A DNA stretch of 64,000 bases. Source: Methanofastidiosum sp. GTDB lineage: Archaea; Methanobacteriota_B; Thermococci; Methanofastidiosales; Methanofastidiosaceae. This document shows, in pieces, positions 1 to 8,151 of the stretch (within the stretch, counting starts at the first letter, position 1; each line of letters begins with the position of its first letter). The position numbers and the translations under genes are program-made. A model generated the notes under the pieces. It saw only the letters and a list, made by a program, of their open reading frames with translations, was not told the origin of the DNA and did no database searches. Location: positions 33,501 through 97,500 of the forward strand of contig DAOSDU010000004.1 of the NCBI GenBank assembly GCA_035362715.1, read 5' to 3'.

Positions 1-1
1 C

Positions 2-1684
2 GAAGTAAAAAAGGGTATAGATCCACTTTCGCCTGAAGCAGTTTCTGTATTTGCATCAGGTCCTTTGAGCGGTACTTTAGCGCATGGAGCAGGAAGAACA
101 CACTTTGGAGCAAAATCTCCCCAAACTGGGCTTCTTGCAGACAGTAGTGCTGGTGGAGGATTCGCTGCAATGTTGAAATATGCAGGATATGATGCCGTTG
201 TAATTAAAGGTAAAGCTGCTTCTCCAGTAATGATTGTTATAAACAACGATAAAGTTGAAATAAGAGAGGCAGAAAGATTCTGGGGCCTTAAAACAATAGA
301 AACACAACACAGAATTAAAAAAGAACTTACACATGAATATAAAGTTGCATGTATTGGGCCAGCAGGGGAAAAATTAGTACCTATGACTTCAATTATCACC
401 GATACAAGAGTTGCTGGAAGAAGTGGTAATGGGGCAGTTTGGGGATCAAAGAACCTTAAAGCTATTGCTATATACGGTGACAAAGACGTTAAAGTAGCTG
501 ACATGGGAAAAGTAAAGGCCTTATACGGAGAATTCGCTCAGAAAGCCAAAGAAACTTTAGGGGGTCTTTCTAAGTATGGAACTACAGGGCTTCCTGCAAG
601 CATTAATGCATTTGGGGGAATGGGAACAAGAAACATGCAGGAAGAAACATTTGAACATGTTGATAAGATTGGTGGAGAAATACTCAATACCGAACATTTA
701 ATTAGACATAGGTCATGCTTCAGCTGCTGTATTCACTGCGCAAAAGATTTCAAAGTTAACAAGTGGGACAACGTTTCAGAAGGACCTGAATATGAAACTC
801 AATATTCTTTTGGTAGTATGCCGGCTATAGGTGACGTTGACTACGTGATTGAGGCAGATAGACTTTCTGATGAATATGGGCTAGACACAATATCTGCAGG
901 TGTAACAGCTTCAATGATTATGGAATTAATGGAAAGAGGACTCTTAACAGAAAAAGATACAGGTGGCCGTACATTTAAATTTGGAAACGGTGAAGACCTT
1001 CTTGAGCTTGTTAGAATAATAGCCGAGAGACGAGGGGAATTTGGAGACTTGATTTGTAAGGGAACAAGAGCAATTGCAGAAAAATTAGGTGGGGATGCAT
1101 ACAAATATGCGTTCCATGTCAAAGGTCTTGAACCTGCAGGTCACTCTCCAAGAGCACAAAAGACTATGTCTGTTGGTTACGCAACATCTCCAAGGGGAGG
1201 AAGCCATCACGATGCAAGACCAATTGAATATGGACTACCCCCAGAGAAGAGAAAAACAACAGAAGGAAGGGCTTTGAATGCTTTTAATACTCAAAACTGG
1301 ACATGCTTAGGAGACTCACTTGTTGTTTGTCACTTTGCTGAAAAAATTTATGGAACATCAGTAGCTCAAGCTCATTCCGATTGGATAAACGCAGTAACAG
1401 GATGGAACACAACTTTAGACGAAATCAAGTTAATTGCAGAAAGAATTTACACAATGGAGAGATTATTCACAATCAGAGAATCGGGTAAAGCAAGAACAGG
1501 CGACACAATTCCATGGAGAGCTTTGAACGAGCCAATTCCATCTGGTGCTTCAAAAGGAATGTACACACCACAGAAAGAGCTTGACACAATGCTCGATGAA
1601 TATTATGACCTCAGAGGTTGGGATAGAAAAGGAGTTCCAACAAAGGCAACATTAAAGAGGCTAGGACTCGAAGAGTACTCTTAA
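2..1684 (+). CDS. Aldehyde:ferredoxin oxidoreductase family protein (5' partial)
   Basis: Tungsten/molybdopterin enzyme that oxidises aldehydes to carboxylic acids with ferredoxin as acceptor, cytoplasmic. The reading frame is open from base 2, so the N-terminus lies outside the window; the 560 visible residues against about 600-620 in the family suggest some 45-60 are missing. The visible start carries the family motif DPLSPEAV..ASGPLSGT. Iron-sulfur ligands appear as CxxCxxxC at 716-739 and a later Cys at 1328 in the DSLVVCHF block, the usual four-Cys pattern. Substrate range within AOR/FOR/GOR subfamilies cannot be told from sequence alone. An AT-rich gap separates it from the permease downstream. 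Confidence 0.93.
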   Translation, partial: EVKKGIDPLSPEAVSVFASGPLSGTLAHGAGRTHFGAKSPQTGLLADSSAGGGFAAMLKYAGYDAVVIKGKAASPVMIVINNDKVEIREAERFWGLKTIETQHRIKKELTHEYKVACIGPAGEKLVPMTSIITDTRVAGRSGNGAVWGSKNLKAIAIYGDKDVKVADMGKVKALYGEFAQKAKETLGGLSKYGTTGLPASINAFGGMGTRNMQEETFEHVDKIGGEILNTEHLIRHRSCFSCCIHCAKDFKVNKWDNVSEGPEYETQYSFGSMPAIGDVDYVIEADRLSDEYGLDTISAGVTASMIMELMERGLLTEKDTGGRTFKFGNGEDLLELVRIIAERRGEFGDLICKGTRAIAEKLGGDAYKYAFHVKGLEPAGHSPRAQKTMSVGYATSPRGGSHHDARPIEYGLPPEKRKTTEGRALNAFNTQNWTCLGDSLVVCHFAEKIYGTSVAQAHSDWINAVTGWNTTLDEIKLIAERIYTMERLFTIRESGKARTGDTIPWRALNEPIPSGASKGMYTPQKELDTMLDEYYDLRGWDRKGVPTKATLKRLGLEEYS

Positions 1685-1760
1685 AAATATATTTTTCTAT
1701 TTTAATTAATTTTTAATTTAGCTATTTTTAAGGCCAATTATTTGTTCTTATATTAATGTA

Positions 1761-1774
1761 GAAAACTTTATATA
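1761..1774 (+). promoter_or_regulatory. BRE/TATA promoter of the permease gene
   Basis: A-rich BRE-like GAAAA followed by CTTTATATA. A start about 25 bases downstream would give a leader of roughly 25-30 bases before the ATG at 1827, so the permease has its own promoter rather than reading through from the oxidoreductase gene. Confidence 0.5.
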
Positions 1775-1826
1775 TCAATTAATAATTATATGTTTAGAAT
1801 TATAAATTGATAGCAAAGGGCTCGTT

Positions 1827-2933
1827 ATGAAAGAAAAGAATATTCTTTTGATATTAATTATCCTCTTTTTGGGATTTTATTTCATGCCTATCACAAATAA
1901 TCTTTTCCAGGAATCATTATTTAGTGCCGTCTATCTCTTGCACGATTATGCAAGAAAGCATGTTTTGACGTGTTTAGTTCCTGCCATGTTCATTGCCGGC
2001 GCCATTAGTATATTTGTAAAAAAAGACGTTGTTTTAAAGTATCTTGGATGTGACAGTAATAAATTAATATCCTATGGTATTGCCTCAGTATCTGGATCTA
2101 TACTTGCTGTTTGCTCTTGCACAATACTTCCATTATTTGCATCTATAAGAAAAAGGGGGGCAGGTCTTGGCCCCGCTGTTACTTTTCTATTTTCTGGTCC
2201 AGCTATTAATATTGCAGCTATATTCTTAACATTTAGTGTTTTAGGTTTCTCTATAGGTCTTGCAAGAGTTATCTCTGCGGTTAGTCTTTCGATTATAGTT
2301 GGGATTTCAATGGCTTTAATTTTTAGAGAAAGATCTGAAGGTGGTAAACTATATTTAGAAGAAAGTGCTGATGTATCTGTTTCTTCAAAAATTCTAATTG
2401 GATTCTTTTTTTCACTGGTAATGATGCTTGTCGTAAATGGTTTATCAATAGGGCCATCTTTGAAATACATCACTATGGGAATTCTAACATTAGTTGTAGC
2501 TTTAATAGCAATTTTCAAATTTTCTAAAGAAACTTCTACATCATGGCTTAAAGAAACTTGGCATTTTTCAAAGATGTTGATTCCTCTCTTGTTTATTGGT
2601 GTCTTTATAGCTGGATTCATAATGCCTTTAATCCCCCAATATTTAATTGAACAGATAGTTGGAAAAAATAATGTCTTGGGAAATTTGATAGCTTCTATAT
2701 TTGGGGCATTTATGTACTTCTCCACATTAACTGAAATTCCTATACTACAAGCACTTATCGCAAAAGGAATGGCAAAAGGTCCAGCTTTGGCCTTATTATT
2801 AGCAGGGCCCAGTCTGAGTTTACCTAATATGCTCGTGATTAGAAAAGTGTTAGGTTCAAAAAGAACTATAGTTTATGTAATGCTAGTTATATTGTATTCT
2901 ACTATAGCAGGACTAATATTTGGAAATATATAA
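1827..2933 (+). CDS. YraQ/ArsP-type permease (DUF318 family)
   Basis: Predicted inner-membrane permease of 368 residues with about eight to ten hydrophobic segments. The family is built of two related halves; here repeat 1 holds CSCTILPLFASIRKRGAG (Cys96, Cys98) and a LFSGPAIN block, repeat 2 holds the matching EIPILQALIAKGMAKGPA and LAGPSLSLPN block. Relatives include ArsP, an efflux permease for trivalent methylarsenicals, and many uncharacterised metalloid-linked members. The arsR-thioredoxin operon downstream on the other strand is a common partner of this family, which supports metalloid export, but the substrate is inferred. Its own TATA box lies at 1766-1774. Confidence 0.8.
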   Translation: MKEKNILLILIILFLGFYFMPITNNLFQESLFSAVYLLHDYARKHVLTCLVPAMFIAGAISIFVKKDVVLKYLGCDSNKLISYGIASVSGSILAVCSCTILPLFASIRKRGAGLGPAVTFLFSGPAINIAAIFLTFSVLGFSIGLARVISAVSLSIIVGISMALIFRERSEGGKLYLEESADVSVSSKILIGFFFSLVMMLVVNGLSIGPSLKYITMGILTLVVALIAIFKFSKETSTSWLKETWHFSKMLIPLLFIGVFIAGFIMPLIPQYLIEQIVGKNNVLGNLIASIFGAFMYFSTLTEIPILQALIAKGMAKGPALALLLAGPSLSLPNMLVIRKVLGSKRTIVYVMLVILYSTIAGLIFGNI

Positions 2934-2941
2934 TAAAATAA

Positions 2942-3265
2942 TTATTTTTTACATTCACAGTTTATATTGCCTTTTAGTATCTCTTTCCAATCCCCTATTA
3001 CGTCGTGTGTCCAGCAGTCATCGGCCCCAGCAGCTTCTCTCATTACCAAAGCAAAAATGTAACTTAATTCCTTTACTGTAGCTCCGGCTTCAAGGGCCCC
3101 TTTGAAATGTTTTAATACACACGGCTTTGATCTGGCTTTAATAGAAAGTGCAAAACATATGAACTGATAGGTCTTATCATCTATTGTTCTTTTATCTTTG
3201 TATAGCTCATCCATCTCATCTAATTTTTTTGTAAATTCGGGGAAGAATTCTTCTAACATTCTCAT
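2942..3265 (-). CDS. Carboxymuconolactone decarboxylase/AhpD-like protein
   Basis: 107 residues, all-helical CMD family. The block SKPCVLKHFKGALEAGAT matches the family core, normally CxxCxxxH followed by a helix ending AGAT. Cys49 and His53 are present, but the first Cys of the CxxC is Ser46, so a classical AhpD disulfide peroxidase cycle looks impaired. A Cys-rich tail (CEC) ends the protein. It is the last gene of the minus-strand arsR-thioredoxin-CMD operon, about 14 bases after the thioredoxin stop, so a redox or metalloid-linked role is likely. Precise reaction unknown. Confidence 0.75.
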   Translation of the reverse strand: MRMLEEFFPEFTKKLDEMDELYKDKRTIDDKTYQFICFALSIKARSKPCVLKHFKGALEAGATVKELSYIFALVMREAAGADDCWTHDVIGDWKEILKGNINCECKK

Positions 3266-3279
3266 ATATAACCCTCCAC

Positions 3280-3513
3280 TTATTTTATGCCAAGAATTTT
3301 ATTAAGCTCCTCTTCTGAGGGATTTCCAACTTTTACAACTTTGCCATCTATTAGTATCGCCGGGCTTCCCATTATTCCTTCATTAATAAGATCATTTATA
3401 TCAGAACTATATTCAACAGTTGCATTAATTTTTCCCTCACTTGCTAATCTTTTTATTTTTTCATATAGATTTTTGCATGTTGCGCATCCGCTTCCCAAAA
3501 CTTTTACTTTAAT
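3280..3513 (-). CDS. Small MTH895-type thioredoxin (redox-active disulfide protein)
   Basis: About 77 residues of thioredoxin/glutaredoxin fold with active site CATC (Cys10, Cys13) after a first strand KVKVLGSG, and a cis-Pro turn GSPAILIDGKVV. Start choice: AAGGAGG at 3523-3529 lies nine bases before an ATT codon at 3513, giving MKVKVLGSGC, which completes the first beta strand; the TTG at 3498 would delete it. ATT initiation is rare, so the start is moderately sure. Such mini-thioredoxins are often beside arsR and YraQ/ArsP permeases, as here, and may reduce the metalloid or the permease. The RBS overlaps the end of arsR. Confidence 0.78.
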   Translation of the reverse strand: MKVKVLGSGCATCKNLYEKIKRLASEGKINATVEYSSDINDLINEGIMGSPAILIDGKVVKVGNPSEEELNKILGIK

Positions 3514-3517
3514 AGAA

Positions 3518-3790
3518 TCAATCCTCCTTATTCACAATTTCTAAAATTTTCTTAACTCTTGAATCCTTAATTGTGTAGAGTATTCTTTTGCCGTCTCTTC
3601 TTGATTGTATAATCCCCCAATCCTGTAATTTTGCGAGATGCATTGATGTGTTAGGTTGAGACCTTTTTATTAATCCCGGAATTTCGCAAGCACACCGTTC
3701 CCCCAAAACAAGCACGCTAAGAATTTTATACCTTGTACTCTCCCCCATTGCTTTAAGGAGTGAAATATTTCGTTTTTCATCAATTACCAT
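3518..3790 (-). CDS. arsR: ArsR/SmtB-family metalloregulator (first copy)
   Basis: 90-residue winged-helix repressor. The N-terminal GESTRYKIL and recognition helix SQPNTSMHLAKLQDWGII are family hallmarks. ERCACE (Cys33, Cys35) corresponds to the ELCVCDL alpha3 metal-binding motif that senses As(III)/Sb(III)/Cd(II). It leads an operon with the mini-thioredoxin and the CMD protein and is divergent from the ArsF-like lipoprotein gene. An AT-rich inverted repeat at 3801-3818 overlaps its promoter, consistent with autoregulation and possibly control of the divergent genes. Ligand is inferred from the Cys pair. Confidence 0.88.
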   Translation of the reverse strand: MVIDEKRNISLLKAMGESTRYKILSVLVLGERCACEIPGLIKRSQPNTSMHLAKLQDWGIIQSRRDGKRILYTIKDSRVKKILEIVNKED

Positions 3791-3800
3791 GTGTGATTAT

Positions 3801-3818
3801 TTATATATTGATATATAA
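3801..3818 (-). promoter_or_regulatory. Candidate ArsR operator over the arsR promoter
   Basis: Perfect 8-base arms TTATATAT/ATATATAA around a TG centre, directly upstream of arsR and overlapping its likely TATA box. Size and position suit a dimeric ArsR site, but AT-rich DNA makes such symmetry cheap, so this is tentative. Confidence 0.35.
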
Positions 3819-3976
3819 ACTTTTTTAAAGATTGATTGTGAGATATTTTTTAATTTTTATTCTATAAGATTAGTAAAAAAAATTTGAATATTTCATACTA
3901 CCAAAATGTTTATAAATATACTATAAATAACTACTTATATGTTTATATGTGGTACTATAATATGGGGGCATATATA

Positions 3977-4483
3977 ATGAAAAAATTCTTGTTTATTATC
4001 CTATTAATCGCTTCTTTAGTCCTTTTTTCTGCTTGTGTCAGTAATAGTGCAGTTCAAGAGCAATCACAGCAGACGACCACGCAGACAAATACAAATCAAG
4101 GAAATACAAATGTATCTCCCGAAAAAGTAAATGTTTTGAAGGTTGAGATTCTCCACTTCCACCCAAAAGTCCAATGTTATAGCTGTAAGACTTTGGGGGA
4201 ATATGCAGAAGAAACTATTAACAAATACTATTCTAAGGAATTAAGCAATGGAAGAATTACCTTTAAACACGTTAACTATGAGCTCCCTGAAAATCAAGAA
4301 CTTGTCTTACTATACAGGCCCCCAGGATCCGCATTGTGCATTGGGGTATATGATGACCAAGGCCACCTTTATATTGAAGAAAATTTTGGTGTTTGGTACC
4401 GAATTGAGAACAAGGACAACTTCATGAACTATGTAAAACAACTTGTTGATATGAGACTTAGTGGGGACCTTACCAAAATATAA
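3977..4483 (+). CDS. ArsF-like thioredoxin-fold lipoprotein
   Basis: 168 residues from ATG 3977; an in-frame ATG 31 codons upstream only adds low-complexity sequence, while 3977 starts a typical lipoprotein signal (KK, hydrophobic core, lipobox FSAC with Cys20) and has a G-rich RBS-like stretch at 3964-3968. After a Gln/Thr/Asn-rich linker comes a thioredoxin-like domain with HFHPKVQCYSC (Cys67, Cys70). It resembles the ArsF family, described with ArsE as a nitrophenyl-arsenical reductase subunit, and the next gene resembles the ArsG permease. Membrane-anchored outside the cell by inference. No ArsE candidate is visible; a general periplasmic-type thiol role with the CcdA-like partner is the alternative. 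Confidence 0.7.
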   Translation: MKKFLFIILLIASLVLFSACVSNSAVQEQSQQTTTQTNTNQGNTNVSPEKVNVLKVEILHFHPKVQCYSCKTLGEYAEETINKYYSKELSNGRITFKHVNYELPENQELVLLYRPPGSALCIGVYDDQGHLYIEENFGVWYRIENKDNFMNYVKQLVDMRLSGDLTKI

Positions 4484-4507
4484 TTCTCTCTTTTTATTGG
4501 TGATAAA

Positions 4508-5476
4508 ATGATTCAGTCTAATCATGACAGAGCATTGGATGATAAAATACAACAACTGACAAAGTTATATATGTCCCACGCAATATCAAAAGACGAATTC
4601 GAAGCTAGAAAAAAAGAAATCATGGATTTGTATTCAATTACTCTTAAGGAATCTATTAAAGATATTCCACCCAAAAGAAAATATTCAAATAAACTCTACT
4701 TCATTATTCCATTATTTTTTGTTCTCATTAGTGCTGTTTACTTATTATACAATAAAGGTAGTACTATATCTTTAATGCCTTTATTTGAATCATTAGGCAG
4801 AAGTAATATTCCATTAATAGCTGCTTTTTTCATAGGACTAATGACTACAATAAGTCCATGCCCACTTGCAACTAATATTACTGCTATAGCATACGCATCT
4901 AAAAAAATTGGAAACAGCAAACATACATTGCTTGTTGGAATTTTATATACCATTGGCAGGATGATTGTATATATTGGCATAGCAGCAGTCATTGTATGGG
5001 TAGGCATTAGTACATTTTCAATATCTATCGGACTTCAAAAATACGGAAAAGTATTATTAGGACCACTTATGCTATTATTTGGTATATTAATGCTTAATAT
5101 ATTCAATATAAGTTTTGGAAAAAGTAGTGAAAGAATAGCTAAACTTAAGGAATATTTATCTGAAAAAGGATTATTTGGCAGCCTATTGTTAGGCATGTTA
5201 TTTGCTCTGGCATTCTGCCCAATAAGTGGTGTATTTTACTTTGGCATGCTTATTCCTTTAGCACTTCAGAATAGTGATCCAATTATTATACCTTCAATCT
5301 TTGCAATTGCAACAGGATTGCCAGTGATCATATTCTCACTATTATTAGTTTTTAGTGTTTCAAAAATGGGCGAGGTCATGAAGAAAGTCCAGACATTTGA
5401 AAAGTGGATGAGAAAGGCAGTTGCAGTGATATTTATAATAGTTGGAATTTACTATATATTCCTTATATGGAGATAA
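4508..5476 (+). CDS. ArsG/CcdA-like membrane protein with N-terminal SHOCT-like segment
   Basis: 322 residues. Residues about 8-38 form a SHOCT-like helical pair (LDDKIQQLTKLYMSHAISKDEFEARK). One hydrophobic helix follows, then a six-segment DsbD/CcdA-type core with SPCPLATN in its first half and ALAFCPISGVFYFG in its second, placing one Cys in each half as in CcdA/ScsB electron conduits. The NCBI-style ArsG family (aromatic arsenical efflux permease) belongs here, and it sits 24 bases after the ArsF-like lipoprotein, so the pair is probably one operon. It could pass electrons across the membrane to the lipoprotein CYSC or export arsenicals; sequence cannot decide. Confidence 0.75.
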   Translation: MIQSNHDRALDDKIQQLTKLYMSHAISKDEFEARKKEIMDLYSITLKESIKDIPPKRKYSNKLYFIIPLFFVLISAVYLLYNKGSTISLMPLFESLGRSNIPLIAAFFIGLMTTISPCPLATNITAIAYASKKIGNSKHTLLVGILYTIGRMIVYIGIAAVIVWVGISTFSISIGLQKYGKVLLGPLMLLFGILMLNIFNISFGKSSERIAKLKEYLSEKGLFGSLLLGMLFALAFCPISGVFYFGMLIPLALQNSDPIIIPSIFAIATGLPVIIFSLLLVFSVSKMGEVMKKVQTFEKWMRKAVAVIFIIVGIYYIFLIWR

Positions 5477-5600
5477 TTCTAAAGATTTATCAACTTTTAG
5501 AAATAATAAGTTTATTAGATAGTAATTTGTTTAATCTATAATAAAAAGACTTTTATAATTAATATTAATAGTTTAATAACCTATGTTTGGAGGTAAAAAT

Positions 5601-6092
5601 ATGAGAAAACTATTTGGGATATTTGCAGCAATTATATTTGCCGTTTCAATATTGATAACGCCTATTTCTGCTGCCCAAAATACACCACCAACCCTTGAAG
5701 GCGGAGTTTTGTTATATACTTTTGAAGGAAATACCTTTTCATACAAATTTCAAGTGATTTACAAAGATACTGACGGAGACTTGCCTGCCTATATGTTTGT
5801 CTACATTAATGGTTCTAGAAGGGTAATGGAAAAGCAAGACATCACAGATAATAATTCAAAAGATGGGATTTTATACACACTCCCATTGTCAGAGGAAGAT
5901 TTATTTAAATTAGCTCCGAAGGCAAGAGGCTGGGAGATAGAATACTGGTTTAGGACAAATGATGGGCATGGGCCTGTTAGTACATTAAAATCAAACTTGT
6001 TTGCATTAGACTACGATACAATGGGCCTCGTACCAGTACACTCTGCAGGCGGAAGCAGTTCTGGTGGTTGCAGTAAATGCAGTGGTGGGTAA
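5601..6092 (+). CDS. Secreted hypothetical protein with C-terminal CxxC
   Basis: 163 residues from ATG 5601, chosen because GGAGGT at 5589-5594 is six bases before it and because it opens a clean signal peptide (RKL..., hydrophobic to residue 20, cleavage near PISAA). The mature part looks like a beta-sandwich fragment (DTDGDLP, YINGSRRVM, WFRTNDGHGP) of the kind seen in archaeal surface proteins. The tail is Gly/Ser-rich with GGCSKCSGG (Cys157, Cys160), a possible metal or lipid/thiol site. No family recognised. It lies downstream of the ArsF/ArsG pair but about 120 bases away, so co-transcription is uncertain. Confidence 0.7.
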   Translation: MRKLFGIFAAIIFAVSILITPISAAQNTPPTLEGGVLLYTFEGNTFSYKFQVIYKDTDGDLPAYMFVYINGSRRVMEKQDITDNNSKDGILYTLPLSEEDLFKLAPKARGWEIEYWFRTNDGHGPVSTLKSNLFALDYDTMGLVPVHSAGGSSSGGCSKCSGG

Positions 6093-6184
6093 CACTCTAA
6101 CTAAATATTTATATTTTTTATTAATAGTAAAATCAATTTTTTAAACAGGATATAGGTATACTAACTTATAGAATCAATCATAAA

Positions 6185-6999
6185 TTATTTTTCTATTTCT
6201 TTCATAGCTTTTTCGAATGATTCTCTTAAAGTATCAATAGTTCCTTCCCTTATGACAATTTCACTATTAAAATGCGATGCAAACTCTTTGCATCTGGCCC
6301 TAAAATTAAATTTATCAATAAAATCAAGTTCTATTCCTATTACCCTCTTATAGTCGGAGCTTCCAAGGGCCATTTTAAACTTTTCTTTAACATCCATTTC
6401 AGATAACTCGGCCATTCTTTTTGTATCTATATTTTTTGTCTTTTCTTCTAAAAGCCTTGGCCAAAGTTTTGTCCACCCGGGAGTCATAAAAAAAATATTT
6501 GTAGTTTGTTCTAATTCTTTTAGATATTTTTCACTTGACCCTAAAAGGGCGCATATACAGTCATCCATTATCTCCCCTTTTTCATTAGTTAGAATATCAA
6601 AAGGAACTTTTATTTTGTTATTAATTAATAATTCTCGTATAGAACCTAAAGCATTACCGCATAATCCATATAGTAATAAAATATAATCAACATGCTTTTC
6701 AATTTCTTTTGACGCTGCAACTACTTCTCTTTTGATATCTTCTGCATAAAGATGGAGGGCAAAAGGCAGGATATTCACAACAACTTCTAGAGGCTCTTGT
6801 CTTTTTAGAAATCTTGTTGAACACAGTTCTCTTGCAATAGAGATTTTTTCATAGTTATATTTAGACTCAAGCATTTTTGAAACTCTTTTGAAGAATCATT
6901 AGAAACAAGTATAATTCTATTGATGTAATTGTATTCAGATAAGAGCTTTAACAACTCTTCTTCAAAGATCTCGCAAGCAACAATACCAATTCTCTTCAT
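6185..6999 (-). pseudogene. DUF1638-family gene split by a single-base frameshift
   Basis: The N-terminal part (ATG 6999, MKRIGIVACEIFEEELLKLL) and the C-terminal part (ending 6185) lie in different frames and join at a run of five A near 6870: adding one A converts ...FQK-C to ...FQK-M-L-E-S and yields a continuous protein of about 271 residues of normal family length. The second part has the DUF1638 marks LLYGLCGNALG, DDCICALLGSSEKYL and FFMTPGWTKLW. DUF1638 proteins are often near corrinoid methyltransferase genes; the biochemical role is unknown. It is divergent from arsR-arsM. The break may be sequencing error, a true mutation, or slippage on AAAAA. Confidence 0.82.
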
Positions 7000-7057
7000 A
7001 CTCTCAGTTTTGATATATTTGAGTGTATTTAAAAAAATTGTTATTATAATAGAAATA

Positions 7058-7076
7058 TTTATATATGCACATATAT
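7058..7076 (+). promoter_or_regulatory. TATA box with ArsR-like inverted repeat before arsR-arsM
   Basis: TTTATATATG forms the TATA box and runs into a perfect inverted repeat, ATATATG-CA-CATATAT (7061-7076). The TATA centre is about 26 bases before ATG 7088, implying a leaderless transcript. An ArsR dimer here would block TBP/TFB or the start site. Confidence 0.45.
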
Positions 7077-7087
7077 ACATGAATATT

Positions 7088-7381
7088 ATGGATGCTCAGG
7101 TAGATGTATTCAAAGCTCTAGGCGATGAAACTCGTCTTAAAATTGTTAAATGCCTATTAACCCAAGAGTATTGTGCATGCGAATTCACGTTTGATATCCA
7201 AAAAGACCAGACTACAATCTCGAGGCATCTTAAGATTTTAGTCGATGCTGGCATATTAAAATCAGAAAAGAAAGGCAGGAATATTATCTACAGTATCAAA
7301 GATAAGGCCACAATCGACATGTTAAAAAATTTTGGCATTGAAGGAATGGCTTGTTGTGAGGGGATTAAATATGAGAGATGA
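7088..7381 (+). CDS. arsR: ArsR-family metalloregulator (second copy)
   Basis: 97 residues from ATG 7088; ATG 7079 is an alternative, and longer upstream reading only adds hydrophobic non-homologous sequence. DVFKALGDETRLKIV and TTISRHLKILVDAGIL are the winged helix; YCACEF (Cys29, Cys31) matches the alpha3 metal site, and an extra Cys89-Cys90 pair near the C-terminus could add a ligand. It overlaps arsM by 11 bases, so both are co-transcribed and probably induced by arsenite. It differs clearly from the copy at 3518, suggesting two regulons or two inducers. Confidence 0.88.
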   Translation: MDAQVDVFKALGDETRLKIVKCLLTQEYCACEFTFDIQKDQTTISRHLKILVDAGILKSEKKGRNIIYSIKDKATIDMLKNFGIEGMACCEGIKYER

Positions 7382-8117
7382 AGATATTAAGAGAATTGTA
7401 AAAGAAAATTATTCTAAAATAGCATCTTCCAACTGTGGCTGCAGTTGCGGATGCGGCGGCGGTAATAATAATGAACTAATTGCTAAATCATTGGGCTATT
7501 CAGATACACAGATCGGAAATGTATCTGAGGTCAATCTTGGATTAGGTTGCGGAAATCCTACTACTCTTGGCGAGATAAAAGAAGGAGAAACTGTACTAGA
7601 TCTTGGCTCAGGGGCAGGACTTGACTGTTTTCTTGCCGCAGATAAAGTTGGAGAAAAAGGAAATGTCATAGGTGTTGACTTCACTGAGACAATGGTTCAA
7701 AAAGCAACGCAAAATGCAAAGAAATATGGATATAAGAATGTTGAATTTAGACACGGTGACATAGAAAATCTTCCAATTGATGATGATTCAGTAGATGTGA
7801 TATTAAGCAATTGTGTGATTAATCTTGTGCCTGATAAAGCCAAAGCCTTCAATGAAGCTCACAGAGTTCTAAAGAAAGGAGGAAGAATGTACATATCTGA
7901 CATAGTCTTGCTTCAAAATCTAAGTGATGATTTAAGAAAAAATGAGATGCTTCTCGTTAGCTGTATCGCCGGCTCAATATTAAAAGAAGACTATATTAAA
8001 ATAATCAAGGACACAGGATTTGAAATCTCAACTACATCAAGTGATGAAGAAATAAGCATAAGGCAATATTACGGTTTGCCTATTGAAAGCTTGAGCATTG
8101 TAGCAAAGAAAAAATAA
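7371..8117 (+). CDS. arsM: Arsenite S-adenosylmethionine methyltransferase
   Basis: 248 residues from ATG 7371, with GAGGGG at 7359-7364 as RBS. Methylates As(III) to mono-, di- and trimethylarsenicals using SAM. SAM motif I is VLDLGSGAGLD (75-85). The cysteines of the ArsM family are visible: Cys60 in GLGCGNP, Cys148 in LSNCVINL and Cys198 in SCIAGS, plus a Cys-rich N-terminal stretch (Cys22, 24, 26, 28) followed by glycines. Directly overlaps its arsR. Methylated products could be exported by the ArsP-like permeases nearby. Confidence 0.93.
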   Translation: MRDEDIKRIVKENYSKIASSNCGCSCGCGGGNNNELIAKSLGYSDTQIGNVSEVNLGLGCGNPTTLGEIKEGETVLDLGSGAGLDCFLAADKVGEKGNVIGVDFTETMVQKATQNAKKYGYKNVEFRHGDIENLPIDDDSVDVILSNCVINLVPDKAKAFNEAHRVLKKGGRMYISDIVLLQNLSDDLRKNEMLLVSCIAGSILKEDYIKIIKDTGFEISTTSSDEEISIRQYYGLPIESLSIVAKKK

Positions 8118-8151
8118 AAATATTTTTCTTATTTTATATTTCTGGCAATAT

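Noticed and set aside
6860..6880. Programmed frameshift as the explanation for DUF1638
   Set aside because: No heptameric slippery site with a downstream stimulator is visible and the family is not known for frameshifting; kept as a possibility, not asserted.
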